This document shows, in pieces, positions 1-5,565 of a DNA stretch of 7,275 nucleotides. Source of the DNA: Nitriliruptoraceae bacterium (GTDB lineage Bacteria > Actinomycetota > Nitriliruptoria > Nitriliruptorales > Nitriliruptoraceae). The stretch is from assembly GCA_007117945.1 (NCBI GenBank), contig SKTN01000187.1, positions 1 through 7,275 on the forward strand, in the 5' to 3' direction. Below the pieces are notes generated by a model. The model was not told the DNA's origin. It made no database searches and was given only the letters and a program-made list of their open reading frames with translations. The position numbers were made by a program, and so were the translations under genes. Positions within the stretch are counted from its first letter, which is position 1. Each line of letters starts with the position of its first letter.

Positions 1-1082
1 AGGGTCAGCACGTTGCGGGTGGGGTCGGCGACCTCGGCCAGCCCGGCGTAGAGGGTGGTGGTCTTGCCCGAACCTGTCGGCCCGGTGACCAGGACCAGCC
101 CCTGGGGGCGCTGCAGGGCGTCGGTCAGGGGGGCGCCGGTGCGTTCCGACAGCCCGAGCTGCGACAGCGACACCATCTCCGTGCCCTGGGGCAGCACACG
201 GAGCACCAGCGTCTCGCCGTGCAGGGTGGGCATGGTCGACACGCGCAGGTCGACCTTGCGGCCGTCGACGCGTGCCGCCGCCCGTCCGTCCTGGGGCAGG
301 CGCCGCTCGGCGATGTCGAGGGCCGCCATGATCTTCAGTCGCGAGGTGACCTGCCGGCCCAGCGCCCGCGGCAGCTCCATCGACTCCTTCAGCGCACCGT
401 CCACGCGCAGCCGCACCCGTACGCCCTGGGAGTGGGGCTCCACGTGGATGTCGCTGGCGCGGGAGGCGACGGCCTCGCTGATCAGCGAGGACACCAGCCG
501 CACCACGGGCTGCTCGTCCTCGTCCTCGGGTTCCTCGACGTCCTCCTCGGCGGCCGAGGCGTCCTCGATCACGTCCTGCTGGGCGTCCGCCCGGTAGGCG
601 CGGCGGCGTGCACGGTCCACCTCGGAGGCGGGGGCGGCCAGGCGCCGCACCCCCCGCACCCCGGCGACGACCCGGACGTCGTCGACGGCGACCACGTCGG
701 CGGGGTCGGCCATGGCGACGGTCAGGACGCCGTCCTCCAGGGTGATCGGCACGAGCTGGTGGCGTTCGGCCAGCCGTGAGGGGACACGCTCCACCGCCGT
801 GGGGTAGGGGGTCACACCGGTCAGGTCCGCGACCTCGATGCCCAGCTGGCTGGCCAGGGCGTGGGCGATCTCCAGCTCGTCCACCATCCCCAGCCGGATC
901 AGGGTCTGGCCGAGGCGTTCCCCGGGCGGCGAGACCGTCAGGGCCTCGCGCAGCTGTTCGTCGTCGATCACCGCCGCGTCGACCAGCAGCTCCCCGATGC
1001 GGCGCCGACGGCCGGATCCGCTGCCGGCGCCCGGCGCCGCAACCGGTGGCTCGACGAACTCGCTGGGTGGATCGCTGCTCAC
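1..1082 (-). CDS. pilB: Type IV pilus / type II secretion assembly ATPase (PilB/GspE family), N-terminal 360 residues, cut by window edge
   Basis: This cytoplasmic hexameric ATPase would drive pilin or pseudopilin assembly at the inner face of the membrane. Reading leftward from a GTG (1080-1082), residues about 28-165 look like the MshEN/GspE N-terminal domain (RIGELLVDAAVI, then ERLGQTLIRLGMV). A very acidic linker follows (about 171-192, EEPEDEDEQ), then the secretion ATPase core begins: ASDIHVEP with His213, RLRVDG near 224-229, ERRLPQDGR near 259-267, and a Walker A GPTGSGKT with Lys340. The window ends about 20 residues later, so the Asp box, Walker B, His box and any zinc-binding tetracysteine lie outside. 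The GTG is chosen because AGGGAG stands 6 bases upstream and the family homology starts soon after. An actinobacterium-like host makes a type IV pilus more likely than a true type II secretion system, but the sequence alone does not separate PilB from GspE. The downstream pilus genes would be left of the window. Confidence 0.95.
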   Translation of the reverse strand, partial: MSSDPPSEFVEPPVAAPGAGSGSGRRRRIGELLVDAAVIDDEQLREALTVSPPGERLGQTLIRLGMVDELEIAHALASQLGIEVADLTGVTPYPTAVERVPSRLAERHQLVPITLEDGVLTVAMADPADVVAVDDVRVVAGVRGVRRLAAPASEVDRARRRAYRADAQQDVIEDASAAEEDVEEPEDEDEQPVVRLVSSLISEAVASRASDIHVEPHSQGVRVRLRVDGALKESMELPRALGRQVTSRLKIMAALDIAERRLPQDGRAAARVDGRKVDLRVSTMPTLHGETLVLRVLPQGTEMVSLSQLGLSERTGAPLTDALQRPQGLVLVTGPTGSGKTTTLYAGLAEVADPTRNVLT

Positions 1083-1088
1083 CGTTGG

Positions 1089-1094
1089 CTCCCT
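1089..1094 (-). promoter_or_regulatory. Ribosome binding site of the PilB/GspE gene
   Basis: On the minus strand this reads AGGGAG, with 6 bases to the GTG at 1080-1082. It fixes the non-ATG start. Confidence 0.7.
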
Positions 1095-1118
1095 GCTGGG
1101 CGCGGGTCGGGGGGTGGG

Positions 1119-1124
1119 TAGCCT
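1119..1124 (+). promoter_or_regulatory. Candidate -10 hexamer (TAGCCT) for the LppM-like lipoprotein gene
   Basis: TAGCCT fits the actinobacterial TANNNT -10 pattern and leaves 38 bases to the ATG at 1163. No convincing -35 hexamer is seen 16-19 bases upstream. It lies in the 80-bp divergent gap between the pilus ATPase and the lipoprotein, which must carry promoters for both. A similar hexamer occurs upstream of two other genes in this window. This is inference from pattern and position only. Confidence 0.3.
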
Positions 1125-1162
1125 CGGCCGAGATCTCCCCCCGACGGACCGGGACCGACCGC

Positions 1163-1936
1163 ATGCTAGGCGCCAGCTCCACCGTGGCACGTGCGGTGCT
1201 GCTCGGGGTGCTGGCGCTGCTGCTGGCCGGCTGCCGGATGGACCTGGTGGCCCCCATCGAGCTGCGCGCCGACGGCAGCGCCGTCGCGGGCCTGGAGGCC
1301 CGCTTCGATCCGCGCATGCTGGCGGAGCTCGACGCCCTGGGGGTGGACCCCACGGCGGAGCTGTCAGCGGTGGCCGCCACCGACGACGCGTGGTCCCTGA
1401 CACGGATCCGTGAGGAGGACGGGGGGCTGACCGTCGCCCTGCGTCGTGAGCTGGCCGATGCCGGCGAGCTGCCCGGGATCTACGCCGAGCTGACCGCGGG
1501 GCTGGCGCCGCAGGACCCTGCCCTGGAGCTCGACCTCGAGCAGGTGGCGGTGCTGGACCGCCGGGCCACGATCGCGGGCACCGCACGGTGGCGTGCCCCG
1601 GCCAGCTCCGGACTGGTCGTGGACGGCGAGGAGCTCGGCCCCGGTGGTGACGAGCTCGCCGACCTGCTCGAGGAGGCGGTCACCGTGGGCATCGAGGTGA
1701 CGATGCCCGGTCCCGTGGAGGAGCAGGACGGCTTCCTGCTCGAGCGCGACACCGTGCGCATCGACGTCACCACGGCCGAGCCGCGTGACTTCACCGTGCG
1801 CTCGGCCCCGCCGCCCTGGTGGTCCCGGATCCCGACGGACCGCACCGCCTGGCTGGCCGCAGCGGGGCTGCTCGCGGCCGTCGTCGGCCTGGGTCTGGTG
1901 CTGCTGGGGCGGCGCAGGTCTAGCCCTGAGGCGTGA
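1163..1936 (+). CDS. LppM-like domain lipoprotein with C-terminal transmembrane helix
   Basis: 257 residues. The N-terminus is a lipoprotein signal: Arg10, a hydrophobic stretch 11-22 and a lipobox LAGC with Cys24 as the acylated residue. The body (about 25-215) opens with MDLVAPIELRADGSA, the beta-strand-type start seen in LppM and related DUF3153-like proteins, and continues as an alpha/beta extracytoplasmic domain. Near the end, PPPWW is followed by a single membrane helix (about 229-249) and an Arg-rich stop-transfer (GRRRSS). The protein would thus be held outside the membrane by both a lipid and a helix, the architecture of mycobacterial LppM. Its molecular role is unknown; mycobacterial LppM has been linked to phagosome behaviour, which need not apply here. 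The ATG at 1163 is the only ATG/GTG start giving a complete signal peptide, although its ribosome binding site is weak; GTG at 1184 is an alternative. The 3' end overlaps the convergent gene by 17 bp. Confidence 0.8.
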   Translation: MLGASSTVARAVLLGVLALLLAGCRMDLVAPIELRADGSAVAGLEARFDPRMLAELDALGVDPTAELSAVAATDDAWSLTRIREEDGGLTVALRRELADAGELPGIYAELTAGLAPQDPALELDLEQVAVLDRRATIAGTARWRAPASSGLVVDGEELGPGGDELADLLEEAVTVGIEVTMPGPVEEQDGFLLERDTVRIDVTTAEPRDFTVRSAPPPWWSRIPTDRTAWLAAAGLLAAVVGLGLVLLGRRRSSPEA

Positions 1937-2693
1937 GCTCCACCAGGGTGCAGGTGTCCTTCCACCGCTGCAGGGCCGCCTCGCCGTCGCGCAGGTTCAG
2001 CCGGGTGCCCATGCCCATCGAGGCCACCCGCTCGAACTCGTCCTCGTCGGTCACCACCCGCACCGCGGCGGGCATCGAGCCGATGGTCGCCTTGACGTCC
2101 TTGGACTTCACGGTGACCGTGACCTGCCTGGCCTGCTCGAGGCCGGGGAGCTCCTGCTCCTCGGGACCCTTGAGGACGAACAGTGTCTGGCCCTGCTGGA
2201 CGTACCACGCGGGGCGGGACAGGGAGCTGCCGTCGGGCTGGGGGATCGTCAGCCACAGGATCGAGCCCTTCTTGAGGGCCGTCTCCGAGGCCTCGAGGAG
2301 CACGCCGCTGGCCTGCACGGACTCCGGGGCGTCGATGAACACCGGCACCCGTGCCACCAGCTGGCCGTCGAGGTAGAACGCGAGGGTGTGCTCGCGGATC
2401 GAGGTGATCTCGATCCGATCGCGGATCGTGCGGCGGAACAGGTCCTCGAACATCTGCCCACGCAGCTCGATGACGCGGGGCTGGGACTCCCAGATCACCT
2501 CGCCCTCGGCGTCGGCGATGGCGACGACCTCCTCGTACATCCCCTGGGCGCCCTTGTAGACCCCGTGGAGCGCGAAGGGCTGGGAGCCGCCGGGCAGCTC
2601 GCCCTTGACCCGGATCACCGGGTCGGCGACCCCGCTGGACTCGTAGCTCTCGAGGTCGTAGGCCATCCCCGACAGCAGCTTGACCCGGGACAT
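1920..2693 (-). CDS. Conserved hypothetical protein, 257 residues; C-terminal half possibly a split beta-barrel
   Basis: I do not recognise a named family. The protein is soluble, with no signal peptide, no membrane helix and a single cysteine (Cys248). The N-terminal half (1-135) alternates short strands, charged turns and one helix (MFEDLFRRTIRDRIEI, 81-96). The C-terminal half (about 139-215) has the rhythm of a flavin/PNPOx-like split barrel: KKGSILWLTIPQPDG, RPAWYVQQGQTLFVL, then VTVTVKSKD. This resemblance is my inference and is weak. It ends with RLNLRDGEAALQRWKD. The start is well bounded: an in-frame TGA sits at 2718-2720, and ATG 2691-2693 is the first start codon after it; only a weak GAG ribosome-binding match precedes it. 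Codon use is GC-rich at third positions, unlike a shadow frame. The gene stands alone, divergent from the acyl-CoA dehydrogenase and convergent with the lipoprotein gene. Confidence 0.8.
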   Translation of the reverse strand: MSRVKLLSGMAYDLESYESSGVADPVIRVKGELPGGSQPFALHGVYKGAQGMYEEVVAIADAEGEVIWESQPRVIELRGQMFEDLFRRTIRDRIEITSIREHTLAFYLDGQLVARVPVFIDAPESVQASGVLLEASETALKKGSILWLTIPQPDGSSLSRPAWYVQQGQTLFVLKGPEEQELPGLEQARQVTVTVKSKDVKATIGSMPAAVRVVTDEDEFERVASMGMGTRLNLRDGEAALQRWKDTCTLVELTPQG

Positions 2694-2732
2694 GCGCGGC
2701 TCGATCGTCGACGGTGATCAGCGGGCGCTGCC

Positions 2733-2738
2733 AGCCTA
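2733..2738 (-). promoter_or_regulatory. Candidate -10 hexamer (TAGGCT) for the 257-residue hypothetical gene
   Basis: On the minus strand this reads TAGGCT, a TANNNT-type -10, with 39 bases between it and the ATG at 2691-2693. No -35 match is visible at normal spacing. It lies in the 183-bp divergent region shared with the acyl-CoA dehydrogenase gene. Confidence 0.3.
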
Positions 2739-2796
2739 GCGCCGACACCCCGGCCTCCCCCGCCCGCGGTGCCCGCCCCGGCAGCCGTACCAGCCG

Positions 2797-2818
2797 CCGG
2801 CACCGCTACCGTTGCCGG
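2797..2818. repeat. 22-bp inverted repeat in the divergent intergenic region
   Basis: Two perfect 6-base arms, CCGGCA and TGCCGG, flank a 10-base centre containing CTACCG. It lies 59 bp upstream of the dehydrogenase GTG, in the region where promoters for two divergent genes must sit. It could be an operator or a small hairpin, but short G/C palindromes are common by chance at this base composition. Confidence 0.3.
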
Positions 2819-2864
2819 TCCGGGGGTCGGCGGAGCGCGCGCCACGGAACGCGCTCCCGGGTCG

Positions 2865-2870
2865 GGAGGT
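2865..2870 (+). promoter_or_regulatory. Ribosome binding site of the acyl-CoA dehydrogenase gene
   Basis: GGAGGT lies 6 bases before the GTG at 2877. This strong match decides the start: an ATG at 2769 in the same frame would add 36 residues of Ala/Gly/Pro-rich sequence that does not look like a dehydrogenase N-terminus. Confidence 0.8.
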
Positions 2871-2876
2871 GGCGGG

Positions 2877-4016
2877 GTGGAGGACACCGAACTGCAGGCG
2901 CTGCGTGCCTCGGTGCGCGCGTTCTGCGACGCACACGTGCGGCCGACCGCCAGGGAGCGGGACCGTGCGGAGGCCTTCCCGGCGGAGCTGCTCCCCGGGC
3001 TCGCGGAGATCGGCGTGCTGGGTGCGGTGATCCCCGTGGAGCACGGGGGCGCGGGGCTGGACGCGGCGGGCTACCGCGTGGTGATCGAGGAGCTCGGCGC
3101 GGCCGACTCCTCCCTGCGCTCCCTGGTCTCGGTCAACCTCGGCCTGGTGGCCCGCTCGATCCTGCGCTGGGGGACCGACGAGCAGCAGGCCCGGTGGCTG
3201 CCGGGCCTGGCCCGCGGCGAGCTCGGGGCCTTCGGGCTCACCGAGCCCGGGGCGGGGTCCAACCCCGGTGAGATGACCACCCGGGCCGTGCGGCACGGGG
3301 ACCGCTGGCGCATCGACGGCGCGAAGATCTTCATCACCAACGGCACCCGGGGTGCGGTCACGATGATCCTGGCCCGCGCCGTGGTCGAGGGCGAGGACCG
3401 GGGCATCACCTGCTTCCTGGTGCCCCAGGACGCACCCGGCTACGTCGGTACCCAGATCCACGGCAAGCTGGGCCTGCGCTCGGGTGATACCGCGGAGCTG
3501 GCGCTCAGCGGCGTCGAGGTCGGTGACGACGACGTCCTCGGTGCGGTGGGCGGCGGGATGAAGGTGGCGCTGTCCGCCCTGGACGATGGCCGCTTCTCCC
3601 TGGCTGCGGGTGCGGTGGGACTCGCCCGGGAGGCGCTGGAGGTGTCGCTCACCTACGCCGGTGAGCGGCAGCAGTGGGGCGGCCCGATCGCGGCCAAACA
3701 GCTGGTGCAGGAACTGCTGGCCGCGATGCACGTCGACATCCAGGCCGCGGCCGGTCTGGTGGACGTGGTGGTCGCGCGCAAGCTGGCCGAGCAGCGCTGC
3801 ACCCTGGAGGTGTCCACCGCCAAGCTCTTCGCCACGGAGGCCTCGGTGCGCTGCGCCGACCGGGCCGTACAGATCCACGGTGGCTACGGCTACGTCGACG
3901 AGTACCCCGTCCAACGCCTGCTGCGCGACGCCCGGGTCACGACCCTCTACGAGGGCACGACCCAGGTCCAGCACCTGATCATCGGGCGCCTGCTGACGGG
4001 GGAGAGCGCCTTCTGA
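2877..4016 (+). CDS. Acyl-CoA dehydrogenase family protein (FAD-dependent)
   Basis: 379 residues, the usual length for a single-chain acyl-CoA dehydrogenase. It would oxidise an acyl-CoA to the trans-2-enoyl-CoA in the cytoplasm, passing electrons to an electron-transfer flavoprotein. The three-part fold is visible: an N-terminal helical part (about 1-115, VIPVEHGGAGLD), the middle beta part with the flavin/substrate signature FGLTEPGAGSN (119-129) and KIFITNG (150-156), and a C-terminal helical part with RQQWGGPI and QIHGGYGYVDEYPVQR (332-347). Glu359 in LYEGT is the expected catalytic base, in the position used by short/medium-chain and glutaryl-CoA enzymes. The first signature has Asn129 where Asp is usual. 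The GTG start is fixed by a strong GGAGGT. The stop overlaps the next gene's ATG by one base. Chain length or substrate cannot be told from the sequence; the ending GRLLTGESAF is a general actinobacterial type. Confidence 0.95.
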   Translation: MEDTELQALRASVRAFCDAHVRPTARERDRAEAFPAELLPGLAEIGVLGAVIPVEHGGAGLDAAGYRVVIEELGAADSSLRSLVSVNLGLVARSILRWGTDEQQARWLPGLARGELGAFGLTEPGAGSNPGEMTTRAVRHGDRWRIDGAKIFITNGTRGAVTMILARAVVEGEDRGITCFLVPQDAPGYVGTQIHGKLGLRSGDTAELALSGVEVGDDDVLGAVGGGMKVALSALDDGRFSLAAGAVGLAREALEVSLTYAGERQQWGGPIAAKQLVQELLAAMHVDIQAAAGLVDVVVARKLAEQRCTLEVSTAKLFATEASVRCADRAVQIHGGYGYVDEYPVQRLLRDARVTTLYEGTTQVQHLIIGRLLTGESAF

Positions 4017-4855
4017 TGGCCGGCTACGACCTGCACACCCACTCGACCTACTCCGACGGCGTCACCACGATCGAGGAGAACGTGGCCGCCGCCGCCGCCC
4101 TCGGGCTCGAGGGGATCGGGATCACCGACCACGATACGACCGCCCCCTTCGCGGTGGCCCGCGCCGCCGCGGCCGCCGCCGGTATCGAGGCCGTGCTGGG
4201 CACGGAGTTCTCCGCCGAGGAGGCGGGGATCAGCGTCCACGTGCTCGGCTACTGGGTCGATCCGGCACACCCGCCGCTGGCCGAGGAGCTGGACCGCCTG
4301 CGCGACGAGCGCACCGACCGGGCCCGACGGATCGTGGCCCGGTTCCAGGCACTGGGGATACCGGTCAGCTTCGACCGGGTCGTCGCCCTGGCCGGTGCTG
4401 CCCCGATCGGCCGGCCCCACGTGGCCGCCGCGGTGGTGGAGCTCGGGGCCGCCGCGGACCTGCGTGAGGTGTTCGACCGCTACCTCGCCGACGGCGGCCC
4501 CGCCTACGTGGAGAAGCACGCCGTGGCCCCCGAACGGGCGGTGGAACTGCTCGTCGCCGCCGGTGGTGTGGCCGTGCTGGCCCACCCCGGGCTCTACGGT
4601 GACCGCTCCGGCGCCAGCGGCCTGCCCGTCGCGGTGGTGGAGCGCATGGTCGCTGCGGGGCTGGCGGGGATCGAGGCGCACCACCCCGACCACACCGAGG
4701 AGCAGCGCCAGCACTTCGCGGCGGTGGCCGCCGAGCTCGACCTGGTGGTCACCGCCGGCTCCGACCACCACGGCAGGGGCGCCGAGGACCGGTTGGGTCG
4801 GGCCACCACGGCGCGGGAGCAGGTGGAGGCGTTGCGTGGCTGGCGCGTCGACTGA
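4016..4855 (+). CDS. PHP-domain metal-dependent phosphoesterase (TrpH/YciV-like)
   Basis: 279 residues, the full length of stand-alone PHP phosphoesterases such as the 3',5'-nucleoside bisphosphate phosphatase / RNase AM group. Metal-binding motifs are all present in order: HTHS (His7, His9), Asp14, ITDHD (His39), TEFSAE (Glu64), SVHVLGY (His75), GRPH (His135), LAHPG (His190) and GSDHHG (Asp250, His252). Between His75 and His190 lies the usual helical insertion with the RPH element. It is probably a cytoplasmic phosphatase or 5'-3' exonuclease acting on nucleotides or short RNA; the exact substrate is inference. The ATG overlaps the stop of the acyl-CoA dehydrogenase (TGATG), with GGGGGAG ending 11 bases upstream inside the previous gene, so the pair is cotranscribed and probably translationally coupled. 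No functional link between the two enzymes is obvious. It is followed by a 125-bp gap before the FHA regulator. Confidence 0.93.
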   Translation: MAGYDLHTHSTYSDGVTTIEENVAAAAALGLEGIGITDHDTTAPFAVARAAAAAAGIEAVLGTEFSAEEAGISVHVLGYWVDPAHPPLAEELDRLRDERTDRARRIVARFQALGIPVSFDRVVALAGAAPIGRPHVAAAVVELGAAADLREVFDRYLADGGPAYVEKHAVAPERAVELLVAAGGVAVLAHPGLYGDRSGASGLPVAVVERMVAAGLAGIEAHHPDHTEEQRQHFAAVAAELDLVVTAGSDHHGRGAEDRLGRATTAREQVEALRGWRVD

Positions 4856-4881
4856 CCCGCGGCGTCGGCCCTCGGAGGGGT

Positions 4882-4887
4882 TAGGCT
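4882..4887 (+). promoter_or_regulatory. Candidate -10 hexamer (TAGGCT) for the FHA/ParA operon
   Basis: TAGGCT lies in the 125-bp gap after the PHP gene, 93 bases before the GTG at 4981, which would give a long 5' leader. A second TANNNT match, TAGGGT, is at 4902-4907. Neither has a clear -35. In the leader, GTCCAC (4906-4911) and GTGGAC (4961-4966) form a widely spaced inverted repeat that may be chance. A tiny hairpin CCCT-CGG-AGGG just upstream (near 4870-4880) is too short to call a terminator. Confidence 0.3.
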
Positions 4888-4968
4888 GCACCCTTCACCC
4901 GTAGGGTCCACGGTCACACAGCGTGCGGCCCACGACGGACCGGGGGCACAGCTGCCGGGTGTGGACGC

Positions 4969-4977
4969 GGAGGAGGA
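4969..4977 (+). promoter_or_regulatory. Ribosome binding site of the FHA-LuxR gene
   Basis: GGAGGAGGA lies just upstream of the GTG at 4981, with 4 to 7 bases of spacing depending on which GGAGG pairs. It is the strongest ribosome binding site of the operon and supports the GTG start. Confidence 0.8.
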
Positions 4978-4980
4978 ACC

Positions 4981-5565
4981 GTGGCGGAGGGCAACGTCCA
5001 GAAGGCGCAGAAGATCGTTCCGGTCCCCACGCTGCACTTCAGCGAGGGGGCCCTGGCAGGCCGTGTGGTCCGGCTCGACCGTGAGGTCGCGACCCTGGGT
5101 CGCCGCGAGGACAACCCCTACGTGATCCCCGATCCGCGGGTGTCGCGTGTGCACGCGGAGGTGCGGCGGGAGGCCTCGGCGGTGATCGTGACCGACCTGG
5201 GTTCCGCGGCCGGTACCAAGGTCAACGGCGACACCCTGGAGGGTCCCCGGGTCCTGCGGCACGGTGACCGGGTGAGCTTCGGACCCGTCACCGCCACCTT
5301 CGAGGATCCGGCGGCGGCCTCCCAACGCGAGGACGCCACGGTGGTCTTCGACGTCCCCAAGGTGGAGACCGGCCCGCACCTGTCCCCGCGCCAGCAGCAG
5401 GTACTGGAGCTGATGGCCGAGGGGATGACCAACTCGGAGATCGGTGAGGAGCTCGGGGTCACGGAGCGCACGGTCAAGGCCTACGCCCAGGAGCTCTACG
5501 ACAAGCTCGGGGTCCGCAACCGGGCGGGAGCGGTCGCCGAGGCGGGCAAGCTCGGCCTGCTGTGA
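4981..5565 (+). CDS. FHA domain fused to a LuxR/NarL-type helix-turn-helix: putative phosphothreonine-responsive transcription factor
   Basis: 194 residues, cytoplasmic. The FHA domain covers about 16-108, with all key phosphopeptide-contact elements: LGRREDN (Gly40, Arg41), SRVH (Ser55, His58) and GTKVNG (Asn82, Gly83). After a short linker (109-131), residues 132-194 form a LuxR/NarL-type DNA-binding domain: LSPRQQQVLELMAEGMTN, then GVTERTVKAYAQELYDKLGV as the recognition region, ending AEAGKLGLL. There is no receiver domain, so the FHA module takes the sensory place a phosphorylated receiver would hold in NarL-type regulators. The natural input would be a protein phosphorylated by a Ser/Thr kinase, or a threonine in its own linker such as Thr120; both are inference. 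It heads an operon: its TGA overlaps the GTG of the ParA gene by 4 bases (GTGA). Autoregulation from the preceding 125-bp gap is plausible but not shown. Confidence 0.92.
   Translation: MAEGNVQKAQKIVPVPTLHFSEGALAGRVVRLDREVATLGRREDNPYVIPDPRVSRVHAEVRREASAVIVTDLGSAAGTKVNGDTLEGPRVLRHGDRVSFGPVTATFEDPAAASQREDATVVFDVPKVETGPHLSPRQQQVLELMAEGMTNSEIGEELGVTERTVKAYAQELYDKLGVRNRAGAVAEAGKLGLL

Noticed and set aside
55..779. Two rightward open frames opposite the pilus ATPase
   Set aside because: They are antisense to a gene with clear MshEN, Walker A and other ATPase motifs; their products are Arg/Ser- or His/Gly-rich low-complexity sequences without domain features.
776..1162. Upstream extension of the lipoprotein reading frame
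   Set aside because: The frame is open back to 776 but that part is antisense to the pilus ATPase and would bury the signal peptide; the ATG at 1163 gives a proper lipoprotein N-terminus.
1480..2748. Long 422-residue leftward frame across the lipoprotein and hypothetical genes
   Set aside because: It runs antisense to the lipoprotein gene and in another frame of the 257-residue gene, and its product is Arg/Gly/Ser low-complexity; a GC-rich shadow frame.
2736..3974. Long leftward frame of about 412 residues opposite the acyl-CoA dehydrogenase
   Set aside because: The rightward frame has complete acyl-CoA dehydrogenase signatures and a strong ribosome binding site; the antisense product has no recognisable motif.
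3947..4891. Leftward frame opposite the PHP gene
   Set aside because: It is antisense to a protein with all PHP metal ligands in order; shadow of high third-position GC.
4856..4900. Rho-independent terminator after the PHP gene
   Set aside because: Only a 4-bp stem (CCCT/AGGG) is seen and no T-run follows.
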